From assembly GCF_014192915.1 (NCBI RefSeq), contig NZ_JACHYN010000004.1:186001-250000 (forward strand): a stretch of 64,000 nt of DNA, written 5' to 3'. Below the pieces are notes generated by a model, which saw nothing but the letters and a program-made list of their open reading frames with translations, searched no databases and was not told where the DNA came from. A program made the translations under genes and the position numbers. This document shows, one piece after another, positions 9,001 to 16,173 of the stretch (position 1 is the first letter of the stretch; the number at the start of each line of letters is the position of its first letter). Source of the stretch: Azospirillum sp. OGB3. Its GTDB lineage: Bacteria > Pseudomonadota > Alphaproteobacteria > Azospirillales > Azospirillaceae.

Positions 9001-11870
9001 TTGGCGCTGGTGATCGTCCCGATGGTGGTCGTGCCGCCGGTGGTGATCGCGACGTCGCCGTTGGTCGAGACGATGGAACCCAGCACAGCCGAGCCCGACG
9101 TCGTCAGGAACACCCCGCCCGCGCCGGAGGTGGCGTCGATGTTGTAGGAGCCGGCGGTCAGGGCCGTGCCGCTGGTGCCGATGCTGCCGGCAGCGTTCAG
9201 GACCAAGCTGTAGGAACTGATGGTGGTCGAGGCGTCGGCGTCGTTCAGGATGCTGCCGCCGCTGCTGGTCAGGGTCAGCGTGTTGCTGCCGCTGGCCACC
9301 GCGCCGACCGTCAGGTTGCCGGTGGCCGTGATGGTGGTAAAGCCGCCGCTGGTCAGATTGGCCAGGGACAGCGCGCCGGTGCTCGACAGGTTGATGCCGC
9401 CGCTGCCGGCCGTGGCGGTCAGGCTGCCGCCGGCGGTGTTCAGAGCCTGCGACGACGTGCCGATGGCACCGTTGCTGCCCGACGAGCCTTTGGCCGTCAG
9501 CGTCAGCACGCCGCCGGTCAGCAGGCTTGCGCCCGTGCCGGTGATGTTGCCGGCGGTGCTGGTCAGCGCGACGGCCCCCGGTCCGGCGCTGACCGTGCCG
9601 ACCAGGATGTTCCGGTCGCTGCGGAAGGCGAAGCTGTTCAGGCCGCCGGCCTGCCCGACCGTGTCGAGCGCGGTGCCGCCGGCCGAATCGGTGACGGTGA
9701 AGGTCAGGCCCGTGGAGGCCAGGAAGAACTGGCTGTCGGCCCCGACCGTCCGGTGGGTGCTGGTGATCGAGAGGTCGGTCAGCGTCCGGTCGTTGGTGAC
9801 GAACAGGTTGCCGCCGGTGACCAGGGAGAGCTGGCTGCTGCTGGTCGAAACCGCAGCACCGGTCGCGCCGATGTCGCCGCCGGCGGTCAGGGTGACCGGG
9901 CCGCCGACGATCCGGCCGGCGTCCAGCGCGCTCAGCGACCCGCTCTGGGCGCTCACGGAGACCGCCCCGGCGCTTCCCGAAACCGGCGTGGTGTCGATCA
10001 GGTTGGCGAGTTGGACATTGTTGGTGGCCGTCAGCCGCACCGCGCCGCCGCGGGTCGTCAGCTTCCCGATGTTGGTCAGGCTGCTGGCCATGCCGTTGGC
10101 TTCCAGCACGATGTCGCCGCCGTTGGTGCGGATCTCGTAGCTGGCGTCGGTGAAGGCGATGCCGCTGCTGGTCAGCGACCGCAGGGTGAAGCTGTGGCCG
10201 GCGATGGTCTGAAGGTCGAGGCTGGTCTCCACCGTGATGAGGCCCGAGGCCTCGAGCACGATGTTCGCGTTGCCGGCGATGCTTTCCAGCACCTGCTTGG
10301 ACACCGTGTTGACGGCGTCGCCGCTGCCCAGGTTGGGATCGTTGACGCCGATCGTGCCGTCCGCCGCGGCGCCGTCCTGGCTGCCACTGGCGGAGCTGAC
10401 GATGCGCAGGCTTTCCGGGTCGAGCAGGAAGGTGCCGGCCGCGCCCTTGGGCGCGGTCAGGTCGACGCTGCCGGTCAGCGTGATGTCCTTGTGGCTGGAC
10501 ACCTCGGCGAAGCCGCCGTCGCCGCCCTCGGCGCCGCCGCGGGCGGAGATCTTACCGGCGTGCTTCGTGCTTTTCTGCGACAGCACCGTCACGCTGCCGC
10601 CCTTGCCCGACTTCACGGCGTCGGCGGACAGGGTGGCGCCGGCCTCGACCGTCACCTTGTCCGACCAGGTGCCGGAGCGGCCCGTCTTGCTGCCGATGGC
10701 GACTTCGCCGCCGCCCTTGCTGCCGGAGGCGTCGACGCGGGCGTTCTTCTTCACGGCGATCTCGGCGCCGGTGGCGACGACGGTGCCGCCGGTCTGCCCC
10801 TCCCCGCGCCCGCTGGCGTCGACGGTGCCGCCGATGGTGACCTTGCCGGTGTCGCCGCCCGACAGGACGATCTTGCCGTTGGCGCTGCCGACCGAGGTGG
10901 CCTTGATGACGCCGTCGGTGTTGATGACGTTGTCGATCACGCCCTTCACGGCGCGCGCCGACAGGGTGACGCTGCCGCCCTCGGCGGCGATCTCGCCGGA
11001 ATTGACGACCAGCGCCGCGACCGGCTTGCCGTCCGCGTCCTTCGCCACCGTCTTCACGGCGGAGCTGGCGTCGAAGCTGATCAGCCCGTCGCCGTGGAAG
11101 TCGAGCGTGAAGGTCTCGGCACCGCCCAGCGCCACCTTGCCCAGCTTCGCGCGGATGACGCCGGAGTTGCGGACGTGCGGGGCCACCAGGGCGGCCAGGC
11201 CGCTCTCCTTGACGGTGATGTCGCCCTCGTTGACCACCATGGCGTTCGGCTTGGTGGAGGCCTGGTCGAACTGGTACTTGCCCGCCATGAAGTTGGCGTC
11301 GGAGATGTTGGCGGTGGTCGCCACCAGCCCGCCGACGTCCACCTTCGCCCCGGCGCCGATCACCACGCCGTTGGGGTTGACCAGCATGACCGTGCCGTTG
11401 GCCGACAGGCTGCCCATGATCTTGGACGGGTCGTTGCCGGTGACCCGGTTCAGCGTGACGCTGGAGGCCGACGGCTGCTGGAAGGTGACCTTCTCACCGG
11501 CGTCGATGCTGAAGGACTTCCAGTTGATGATGGCCTTGTCGGTGGACTGCAGGATCTCCATCGACTTCGGGGTCGCCGACTGGATGGTCGCCGCGCCCGC
11601 GGTGACGGTGCCTTCCAGCGGGTTGGCGTAGGCCGCGCCCGCGAACAGCGTGGACAGCGCTAGACCGATCACGCTGCGCAGCGCCAGCCGCGCGACGTCG
11701 ATGCCGCCCTTGGCCTTCGCCGCGCGGCGCTGGCGCCGGGTGCCGCCGCCGCGCTGGGGCGCCTCCGTGGCGGAGGACAGCAGCAGCCGCTGGCGCAGCG
11801 TCTGGCGGTTGCGGCGCGCGCCGGGAATCTCGGTGATGCCGGAGGTGGTGGTGAGGTTGCTCTTGCCCAT
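1..11870 (-). CDS. TpsA-type filamentous haemagglutinin/adhesin, 3' end outside window
   Basis: Secreted exoprotein of a two-partner secretion (type Vb) system, exported by the TpsB pore encoded just upstream. Read on the minus strand, the frame is open from the ATG at 11870 to the left edge, giving more than 3,950 residues with no stop. Residues 1-82 form an extended signal peptide: a basic region with RRQRR, then a hydrophobic stretch ending AYA before NPLEG. The TPS/haemagglutination-activity domain follows at about 83-190, with NRVTGNDPSKIMG, NPNGVVIGAGA and GGLVATTANI. The remainder is very long, low-complexity beta-helix sequence rich in Gly, Thr, Ser, Val and Leu, built from irregular units such as SVTLTATGG and repeats containing YTLTDSG-like strands. 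It lies 21 bp after tpsB, so the two form one operon. The C-terminus, which would show whether it is released or anchored, is not in the window. Adhesion or contact inhibition is possible; no toxin domain is visible. Confidence 0.9.
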   Translation of the reverse strand, partial: MGKSNLTTTSGITEIPGARRNRQTLRQRLLLSSATEAPQRGGGTRRQRRAAKAKGGIDVARLALRSVIGLALSTLFAGAAYANPLEGTVTAGAATIQSATPKSMEILQSTDKAIINWKSFSIDAGEKVTFQQPSASSVTLNRVTGNDPSKIMGSLSANGTVMLVNPNGVVIGAGAKVDVGGLVATTANISDANFMAGKYQFDQASTKPNAMVVNEGDITVKESGLAALVAPHVRNSGVIRAKLGKVALGGAETFTLDFHGDGLISFDASSAVKTVAKDADGKPVAALVVNSGEIAAEGGSVTLSARAVKGVIDNVINTDGVIKATSVGSANGKIVLSGGDTGKVTIGGTVDASGRGEGQTGGTVVATGAEIAVKKNARVDASGSKGGGEVAIGSKTGRSGTWSDKVTVEAGATLSADAVKSGKGGSVTVLSQKSTKHAGKISARGGAEGGDGGFAEVSSHKDITLTGSVDLTAPKGAAGTFLLDPESLRIVSSASGSQDGAAADGTIGVNDPNLGSGDAVNTVSKQVLESIAGNANIVLEASGLITVETSLDLQTIAGHSFTLRSLTSSGIAFTDASYEIRTNGGDIVLEANGMASSLTNIGKLTTRGGAVRLTATNNVQLANLIDTTPVSGSAGAVSVSAQSGSLSALDAGRIVGGPVTLTAGGDIGATGAAVSTSSSQLSLVTGGNLFVTNDRTLTDLSITSTHRTVGADSQFFLASTGLTFTVTDSAGGTALDTVGQAGGLNSFAFRSDRNILVGTVSAGPGAVALTSTAGNITGTGASLLTGGVLTLTAKGSSGSNGAIGTSSQALNTAGGSLTATAGSGGINLSSTGALSLANLTSGGFTTITATGNLTVGAVASGSNTLTLTSSGGSILNDADASTTISSYSLVLNAAGSIGTSGTALTAGSYNIDATSGAGGVFLTTSGSAVLGSIVSTNGDVAITTGGTTTIGTITSANGTSSIAVTANGTVSDITTTTVNAGANGNVTLTTANGSISGLSGTITGDNVTLAAGGNTSTVMVNTAAKRLTVTNNAGNVTVMQTGAVTVDNITSAGTSVSLTVTGGAATLGTIKASNSGGIAVTATGGAILGKDSSNRLSAGIISLSTDGAIGSSGTHLRTSTGSLTLSNVGDLYLDNSGVILTGLSITNRHVGGAANALELTSEYFNFVVGDNGTATILEAIGSPKLSTLSFNSDIDLIVGDLATVGVGGKVTLTSTTGGIRDDGSMNTRINADTVTLSAASGSLGDVSAPLGLNATKLTLTTGGNLHVTNLSDMAELTVTSTHADTTVVNSYSITAPNLTFDLTDDATNGYLLRTLVDTTGQIFSFKGDRDIRLGRVDLTYKNGVLSDNGTPSPSETYSIFNAETTNGSILDDGSKTTVVLAGSVNLVASKGIGSGTGTEYLDVVTPVLNARASDGGIYITLPTSTGVNNQKNLITLGDKFFSAADNPIVVTATWGDIAFGSSFTSSSSSDITVTATNGSILNPNNATLRASSTGTVTLTAGKSIGSSDKAVSVNAGTVAATAGGSMWLGLGTGPTELNSLTAGGDITVTKSNGVMTVGSVNANNGTGTVTLTNTSGSIQDDSDNTTLIAADKVVLSANGSVGGTNALNLATANLSITTGGSIGITNTMALTDLALTRGSYSGGTIGISTVNGQVFTLSDSSSQSTIQTVTSNTALNFAFNSSRAIKVGTVNVGTGGSVAIVSSSGVTNTGNGSKITAGKVSLEAGTSSSIGDSTLYGAISLDTGDLSVTSGRDIYVDNNGRAFNSLAITSTNATTTSATKSTFSIGSTGAQIYTLTDSGTTHTIDITGAGNSNFSFTGKKHIVVSEIVAGGGSVSLTTSGGGENSTITMAGGGTIAASSVTLSANGTGTNGGSIGTSTRAVKTSAASLTLVSNGDLYINNSNAALTALDVTVTHKTSTTAGTYQFNALGSNRSFTVTEANGIQTLGLSTPSNGSMNLRYSVDRGIVAGTIDAGTSSTGSVTLISTGSASGASGGPSINGSGTITAGSVSLTATGGNGNVGGTNQVLTSTQKLSITSGGNVTVSNNTTLTDLTLDFRHNKSGGGSNTYSISSTGLTASFSDATTQDGLTVTNVTQSGLKLNISNDKALRIAKIDVGNSGTVDLTANSGTSAINASNSSGSAITAGSLTLTATSVGHTNGSSSYFTTQVGTLSANLTGSLTLSNTGTLTLKDVKAGSSADIKVTSNGSLLQSGTKPLSADRVTLTVEGGSIGASGTPLLTETRTLQVTAGRNVYLTNSVDLHALSLDVRHASTGAQNVYDIRSEGLTFALADSNTGSQYTLGSVVDASGLDFSFKSDNSVALGTINGGLARNVTIETTGTGKDILSNGSSLVTAGTVTLTATGGIGQAGSSSNHIATMADTLALTTATDAFVDNGRDLTALSLTSSRTTGAGTYQITAPQLVFTMTDDGTTTTLSNLTDTTGLAFKLDTKHALSIGTLNVQNWGTVDLTSAGNILGAASANVGNPANRITAGTATLSSGGGAIGSSSNKIHLSASSATFNVKGDLYVESDTRIGALKIKSTSSSIDNRTYNLTSVSTTGTAIALIGAESSTQTALASLTDASGVRFTFDSHRKLVVGGLDVGKTGTIALIADPGIVGNGHSVVKINAGVASLTSSSNVVGAQGGEFISITTGNLTVNANNGAVINLHGSTVIDSMSLAGALTLNNSTGDIALGSISMGGANAVINNQGGSILSGTISGSNLVNLTAAGSIGNVTAISTQANSTSTTLTASAAGSIAVSESKSLIAQSVVSTGGGAITLSTGSSGAGLLTAGTITTTGSVTLTSNDGNIRANSGNLVSGGSVELSAIKGGIADTGSTLNVATTDLTIKTPGTFNIADTLDLAKLTIDRTPSTGTTTSGTMSLTATNLNWNVTDSGGTTTFTTLTDSTGLDFTFKAPGAIAIGTVDTGASSTVSLTATGNSATAGSITAVNSSSSITAGSLKLDAQKKTNEQGNSSSIGTSATALGMNVSSLTASSGSGGLFVKNAAGLNLSSITTGGALTVIAATGDLTVSNLSYDTTKALTLTATTGRILSGGSSLSLGTGSATLTAGAGVGTVDSAFKVTTSSSGALTTNVTGAGGVYLNIAGSLSGGLSAAVQNGPVVVSGSGNITLTDVAIATDAAGNSITVTSTGGSITAGTVTAGANNGSVTLSATGNGGKILAATGGSAVTGKTVALNGAGGIGTSSARVGVGGAQVQANGGSGDIYLSTTGATALAYAATTGGKIDVQAGDRLQVVNASTGGGAITISSTAADADIIVGGINAGSGAVTLNSSGGGVYDDGLAETRIVGGSVSLTGNKGVGTSSRSVQTTTGSLTLASATGSIYLTDATSSGVTVASATASGGSVIIEAAGTMTVQSVSANTTNGAVALTAAGSILGSGNGTHVTGHSASLTANGGSIGTVTDAATGAGTPVKLNVSSLTGLTATGTTPVISVDNINGAALTLGNNLVTLGAGGSAYIRTAGNLDASAGLSMTSGNLLLQSGGVLTLPTAAINLGTGALTLKGTTDVVAAGASPRSLSITAGSLTFASGSNGGDTTLNTTVGTIDASLTGSGKNLTVNNTGTLTAATLGANGTVTATSSTGMTATSVTGVGTVSLTATSGDLTVGTVNAGPTGTITLSAAGGSLLTGNGTSLTGGTLDLTSNTGIGTSSAAFTSTIANISATVTGTGGIYLAGTSFTLGNLSTTNGDIAVTASGAISDGNATTGISAGGSGTISLVSTGGGVTLAKAVSSTGPDDTRASVTVQGTTIALGNVTTTGTQTYTGNTTVSGALSGKSVTVTGNLTLSGANRTVTATGGDLSVSGTLNGGGYGATLNAAQGGVTLGGAASNLAYLSATAGTISLRAVTTAGAQTYTGATSLQGAYATGNGAFTVTGATTLAGGTTVNSGSGNVLFSGTVNGANSLVITSSGATQFTGTVGGTTALTTLTIDAGGTASVKSVTTTG

Positions 11871-11891
11871 GTCCTGTTTCCCCCGGCCCTA

Positions 11892-13646
11892 TCAGTATTG
11901 CGCCGTGATGTTGAAGAAGACCCGCATGTCCTTGTCGCCCTCGGTCGCGACGCGACGGGTCAGCGGCTTGTCGATCTCAAGCGTCGCGAAAAGCCGTTCC
12001 ACGAGGCTGGCGCGCACGCCGCCGCCTACGGAGACCAGCGAATTCCGGCTGTTCTGCTCCAGGCTGGAGCGGTTCCACACCTCGCCGCCGTCGACGAAGC
12101 CGTAGATCTGGACGGCCTGCGCGAAGGCGTTCTCCGGCACCACCGGCGTGTAGCGCAGCTCCAGCGACCCGGCCCAGCCGCTGTCGCCGGAGATCTCGCC
12201 CTCGTCGAAGGCACGGCCGTAGCTCGGGCCGCCCAGCGCGATCTGCTCGCTGGCCAGCAGCGGCGTGCCCGCGGCCTGCATGGTGGCCGTCGCCAGGATG
12301 CTGAAGTTGGCGGGAAGCTGCTGCACGCGGGTGATGTCGGCGGTCAGCTTGGTGAAGTCGCTGCGCCCGCGCTCGCGCGACGCGTAGGCCGAGCCGAGCT
12401 TCGTCGCGTCGAGGATGTCCAGCCCCTGATGCACGAGGCCGCGCACCGCGGTGATGCCGTCCCAGTTGTCGGTCCGGTCGTAGCTGAAGCCGCCGCGCAG
12501 GATGCGCAGGCGGTCGCGGTTGAAACGGTCGCCGGAAATATCGGTGTTCACGTCGCGGTATTCGAACTCGCCCACGGCGCGGAGGTTTTCCAGGCGCGAG
12601 CGGATCACCGGGTAGCTGAGCGTCCCCACGCCCGCGGCCACCCAGCTTTCCACGTCCAGCGGGTCCAGCGTCAGGCCGGGGCGCGACTTGGAATAGGAGC
12701 CGGTGGCGGAGAAGGTCAGCCCGTCGCCGGTCACCAGCGCTTGGTAGCCGGCGCCGATCGACCAGGCTCGCGACGCCGGGGAGGACACGCGCCCGCTGAG
12801 ATTCACCGTGTCGGCGTTCGGCCCGAAGGAGTTCAGCGCCGCCGTCGCGACCGTCTGGGCGGTGCCCAGATAGGGCGTGTTGCGGTTGTTGACCGACACC
12901 AGGGCGTCCACCGCCTTGCGGTCCGTCTTCACCACCACCACAGAGGCGCCGAGCGTGTCCGGCGCCGGCTCCAGGCTGGCGCGCACGGTCAGGCCGGCGA
13001 GATCGTTCGCCAGAAGAAGGCGGCGCTCGACCTCCGCGACGTTGATCGGTTTGACGCCGCGCAGCGGCTCCACCAACCGCTTCACCGCGGCCAGCGCCGG
13101 ACCGATGTCGTCGGGGTAGGTGATGTCGGACACGAAGCCCTCGACCACCTGGAGGCGGAAGGTGCCATCCTCGATCGTCTGGGCCGGGACGATGACGCGG
13201 CTGGTGATGAAGCCGTCGTTGCGGTAGCGGAACTCGATGTCGTTGGCGATCTTGAACAGGTCCGCCACCGACACCTCGCGGCCCAGCAGGTCCTGGTAGG
13301 CGGCCTTCAGGCTGTCCTGGCTGTAGGCGGTGGCGCCCTCAATGGCGACGTCCCGCAACGTCAGGCGGTAGCTCTCAGCTCCCGCCGGTGCCTCCGCCGC
13401 GGGCGCCTTCGGCACGGTCACCGCGCCGCCCGGCACCGATGGCAGGGGCATCACCGGGCGCGGCGCCTCCGGACGCGGCTCCGCGCCCGAGGGAAGCTGA
13501 GCCGGCAGCTGTTGAGCGAATGCGGGAGCGGAAACGCCCGCCAAAATAGCGCTTGCCGCGAAGCAAGTCCACCAGAGCGCTGTCTTCTTTCCCACATTTT
13601 CCTTAAGGACAGAGGTGGAAAAGGCGGCTTTGGTGGACGAGTTCAT
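11892..13646 (-). CDS. TpsB outer-membrane transporter (ShlB/FhaC/HecB family)
   Basis: Omp85-superfamily pore that secretes and folds the adjacent TpsA across the outer membrane. The 584-residue product is the usual family size. Residues 1-44 are a signal peptide ending SAPAFA. A Pro-rich linker of about 45 residues follows, then a POTRA domain at roughly 92-175 (VAIEGATAYS, then YRNDGFITSRVIVPAQ). The C-terminal two-thirds is a 16-strand beta barrel ending in FFNITAQY with a terminal aromatic residue, as expected for BAM recognition. The barrel-lumen loop motif (VRGF/Y in FhaC) appears as GPSYGRAFDEGE, keeping the key Arg. It starts at the ATG at 13646. The stop is 21 bp before the tpsA start, so co-transcription is very likely. 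Substrate specificity is inferred from adjacency only. Confidence 0.92.
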   Translation of the reverse strand: MNSSTKAAFSTSVLKENVGKKTALWWTCFAASAILAGVSAPAFAQQLPAQLPSGAEPRPEAPRPVMPLPSVPGGAVTVPKAPAAEAPAGAESYRLTLRDVAIEGATAYSQDSLKAAYQDLLGREVSVADLFKIANDIEFRYRNDGFITSRVIVPAQTIEDGTFRLQVVEGFVSDITYPDDIGPALAAVKRLVEPLRGVKPINVAEVERRLLLANDLAGLTVRASLEPAPDTLGASVVVVKTDRKAVDALVSVNNRNTPYLGTAQTVATAALNSFGPNADTVNLSGRVSSPASRAWSIGAGYQALVTGDGLTFSATGSYSKSRPGLTLDPLDVESWVAAGVGTLSYPVIRSRLENLRAVGEFEYRDVNTDISGDRFNRDRLRILRGGFSYDRTDNWDGITAVRGLVHQGLDILDATKLGSAYASRERGRSDFTKLTADITRVQQLPANFSILATATMQAAGTPLLASEQIALGGPSYGRAFDEGEISGDSGWAGSLELRYTPVVPENAFAQAVQIYGFVDGGEVWNRSSLEQNSRNSLVSVGGGVRASLVERLFATLEIDKPLTRRVATEGDKDMRVFFNITAQY

Positions 13647-14126
13647 GGGACCGATACCTTCGTACGATGGTCGTTGCTAACCTCTGATTAACGAAGACCC
13701 CGTCGGATCTCCATCTGAGGTAGCCATTTCTATCATACGATTTCGGAGTGAGTGTTAGTCCTAGTTTGTCGGAATTTGTAACATTCACATCCTCGTCACG
13801 AATGATGCAGAGACGACGAACCGCTTCCAGCATCACTTGGACGGACGACGCCGCGCGCAAGGCGGCGCGACCTGCTCCCCAGGCAACCGGGGCAAGCCCC
13901 GGCCCCGCTTGCGGCGACATCCGTGCGGCGTCCTCGATCGGCGTGGCGGCGCCAGGACGGCACGGGCATGGACGAGCGGGGCGAACAATGTTTCGTTGAG
14001 GCGCTCGCCGCCCAGTCGAACGAGGCCACGTCCCTTTGCCTGGTGCGGCAACCATGTTCGACGGACAAAATTCGGCACACGATGCTGGGCAATGGCCGAT
14101 AGCCCACCGCCGGCTTGAACAAGTGC
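13647..14126. other. Intergenic region upstream of tpsB
   Basis: These 480 bp separate tpsB from the end of the TetR gene; both lie on the minus strand. The 150 bp nearest tpsB is clearly less GC-rich than its surroundings and must hold the tpsBA promoter. TATGAT-like sequence is visible there, but I cannot fix a -35/-10 pair. The rest is GC-rich with several overlapping open frames on both strands. None has a recognisable domain or a convincing ribosome binding site, and I do not call a gene. Confidence 0.5.
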
Positions 14127-14891
14127 TCAGGTGGCGTCCGTCGTCTGCTGGGCTGGACAATCGAACTCCGTCATCGCCTTGTACCACTGGTCCGACAGAG
14201 CTTTTGCCAAGCTGTCGGCGGTCGGAAACGACCGACACAGCAGCGCGTCGCCATGAACAAATCGCTCGCGAAGGCTTTCGATCGTCATGGCGATCATCAA
14301 TCTCAGCACGCCTTCGAACTTACCGCGCTCACCCTCGGTGAAGGGATGGCCACGACGGCGGGCGACGACCGCTATGATGCGATCGACCCACTCGGAATTC
14401 ATGCGTTCGCGCATGCGCAGCACCTCCGGGTCACGCGTGGCGAGCTCGGAGAACAGGCTGTAGACGCCGGCGTTCGCCTCGTAAGCGCGGCAATAGACCA
14501 TGTTGGCGTCCAGGATCGCGTCGTAACTGCTCCTCGGCCCCTTGGTTGCCGACCGCCGATACGTCACATGCTCGAAGAACAGGGTGACCAGGACGGCGGC
14601 GCACTCGTCCATATCCTTGAAATGATTATAAAAAGTCCCCCGGGACAGCCCGGCCTCGTCAAGCAGCGCCTCGACGGTCATCAGTTTTCCCGGAAACGCA
14701 CGAAGGTGGCGAGCGACGATCGAGAGCAGCATGTAGCGCGTCCGCTCCCGTTTCGGGCGCGTCCGTTCCCGGCTCCACATCGCGAGCACCTCTTCGAAGA
14801 ACAGCGGAGCGGAGCCTTCGCCGCACGCGGGCTCGCTTCCCGGTTCACCCATACCTTCCCGCATCCTTGCGCCCTCACCCTTCGACCGCAT
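14127..14891 (-). CDS. TetR/AcrR-family transcriptional regulator
   Basis: Predicted one-component repressor of the divergent transporter/CoA-ligase operon. The N-terminal helix-turn-helix is clear: LMTVEALLDEAGLSRGTFYNHFKD, with the typical TetR GTFYNHF recognition helix. The C-terminal helical ligand domain is not conserved enough to assign an inducer. The longest frame gives 254 residues and a 37-residue extension before the usual TetR start. An internal ATG at 14780 (MWSRERTRPKRERTR) is preceded by AGAGGTG and would give a standard-length 217-residue protein, so the true start is uncertain. It is transcribed away from the operon starting near 14997, and several inverted repeats lie in the shared intergenic region. 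The best-known TetR regulator of an acuI-type gene is AcuR, which responds to acrylate; similarity of context is only suggestive. Confidence 0.85.
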   Translation of the reverse strand: MRSKGEGARMREGMGEPGSEPACGEGSAPLFFEEVLAMWSRERTRPKRERTRYMLLSIVARHLRAFPGKLMTVEALLDEAGLSRGTFYNHFKDMDECAAVLVTLFFEHVTYRRSATKGPRSSYDAILDANMVYCRAYEANAGVYSLFSELATRDPEVLRMRERMNSEWVDRIIAVVARRRGHPFTEGERGKFEGVLRLMIAMTIESLRERFVHGDALLCRSFPTADSLAKALSDQWYKAMTEFDCPAQQTTDAT

Positions 14892-14932
14892 CGGTCCTAG
14901 CCATGAATGTTGGTCAACCGCACTGTGCCCTC

Positions 14933-14981
14933 TTGACGCAGTATATTTTTATACATAATGTCATTTTTAGACAATGCGTCA
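14933..14981 (+). promoter_or_regulatory. Promoter with nested inverted repeats, probable TetR operator
   Basis: A TTGACG hexamer (14933-14938) is separated by 17 bp from TAATGT (14956-14961), a plausible sigma-70-type promoter firing rightwards. Three inverted repeats overlap it. GTATA-N4-TATAC (14941-14954) sits in the spacer, TGTC-N7-GACA (14959-14973) covers and follows the -10, and TGACGCA/TGCGTCA (14934-14940 and 14975-14981) encloses both. A repressor binding any of these would block the promoter. Its placement also argues that the ATG at 14958, which lies inside the promoter, is not the translation start of the next gene. Confidence 0.5.
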
Positions 14982-14996
14982 TCACTGGACAGGCCG

Positions 14997-16151
14997 ATGG
15001 TACCTACGATGGTGGACGTGAATAAACCTTCAAGTGGCACCTTGACCAGGGAAGCGAACCTGAAAACGAGGCCCACCGGCGCGACAATCGAGTTCGAATC
15101 CGTCAGAAAGGCCTATGGATCGGTAAAGGCCCTTCATGACTTCTCCTTGACGATTCGTCCGGGTGAGTTTCTGACGATCCTTGGATCGAGCGGGTCCGGC
15201 AAAACCACCGCGCTCAATGCACTTGCGGGCTTCTCCACGGCCGACTCGGGCGATATCCGCATCGACGGGCGTTCGGTGATCGACGAGCCCCCGGAGCGGC
15301 GAAACCTGGGGATGGTGTTCCAGAACTACTCCCTGTTCCCCCACATGTCGGTGTTCGACAACGTCGCCTTCCCGCTGCGCATGCGCCGTGTGCCGCGCCG
15401 GGACATCAGGGAGCGGGTGGAGCGGGTGCTGGAGATCGTGCGGCTCGGCCCGTTGTCCGATCGCATGCCCCGCGATCTGTCCGGCGGACAACAGCAGCGC
15501 GTCGCCTTCGCCCGGGCCATTGTGTTCGAGCCTCCCGTCCTGCTCATGGACGAACCGCTGGGCGCCCTCGACCTCAAACTGCGCGAGGCGCTGCAGTTCG
15601 AGATCAAGGAGATCCAGCACCAGCTCGGCTGCACCGTGGTCTATGTGACCCACGATCAGCGCGAGGCCCTGGCCATGTCGTCGCGCATCGTCGTGTTGCG
15701 CGATGGGCGGATCGAGCAGGTCGGCACGCCGTCCGAAATGTACGACGCGCCGCAAAGCCGCTTCGTCGCCGATTTCATCGGGCAGACCAACCTGCTTGCC
15801 GCCGACGTGGCGCAGCCCGGATCGGTGGCCATACCCGAACTCGGCGTCACCTATCGGGAAAACGCATTCACGGCCCGTCCAGGCTCCTGGTACGCGAGCA
15901 TTCGCCCCGAAAAGCTGCAGCGCCGCCCGGCCGAAGGGCCGGACATCGCCGTGTCGGTCACCATCCAGGAGGCCGTGTTCCTCGGCGACGTGATCGAGTA
16001 CAGCGCCCGCACCGACCACGGTGCGCTCATCCACTTCCGGGAACAGAGACGCGACAGGGATCGGATCCCGGAACGCGGCGAAGCGGCGAACCTCGTTCTC
16101 CGCCCGTCCGACGTCGTCCTCGTTCCGGACCTCCCCAGAACCAGTCGATGA
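14997..16151 (+). CDS. ABC transporter ATP-binding protein, spermidine/putrescine (PotA) type
   Basis: Cytoplasmic ATPase driving the importer encoded by the next three genes. Walker A is GSSGSGKTT, the Q-loop is VFQNYSLFPHMSV, the signature is LSGGQQQRVAFARA, Walker B is VLLMDEPLGALD, and the H-loop is VYVTHD. The last roughly 110 residues form the TOBE domain typical of PotA/FbpC/UgpC subunits. I place the start at the ATG at 14997, preceded by GGACAGG. An in-frame ATG at 14958 lies within the predicted promoter and operator, and another ATG at 15009 is also possible. The gene is first of an operon followed 22 bp later by the binding protein. PotA-type subunits serve polyamines, iron, phosphonates, DMSP and other solutes, so the substrate is not given by this protein alone. 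Confidence 0.9.
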   Translation: MVPTMVDVNKPSSGTLTREANLKTRPTGATIEFESVRKAYGSVKALHDFSLTIRPGEFLTILGSSGSGKTTALNALAGFSTADSGDIRIDGRSVIDEPPERRNLGMVFQNYSLFPHMSVFDNVAFPLRMRRVPRRDIRERVERVLEIVRLGPLSDRMPRDLSGGQQQRVAFARAIVFEPPVLLMDEPLGALDLKLREALQFEIKEIQHQLGCTVVYVTHDQREALAMSSRIVVLRDGRIEQVGTPSEMYDAPQSRFVADFIGQTNLLAADVAQPGSVAIPELGVTYRENAFTARPGSWYASIRPEKLQRRPAEGPDIAVSVTIQEAVFLGDVIEYSARTDHGALIHFREQRRDRDRIPERGEAANLVLRPSDVVLVPDLPRTSR

Positions 16152-16173
16152 AAAGCTGAAAGAGGAGCGTTCT

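Noticed and set aside
8424..11663. A 1,079-codon plus-strand open frame
   Set aside because: Same cause: complement of the codon-biased tpsA frame, overlapping its TPS domain.
13603..14238. Minus-strand frame between tpsB and the TetR gene
   Set aside because: Overlaps both neighbours, no ribosome binding site or recognisable domain.
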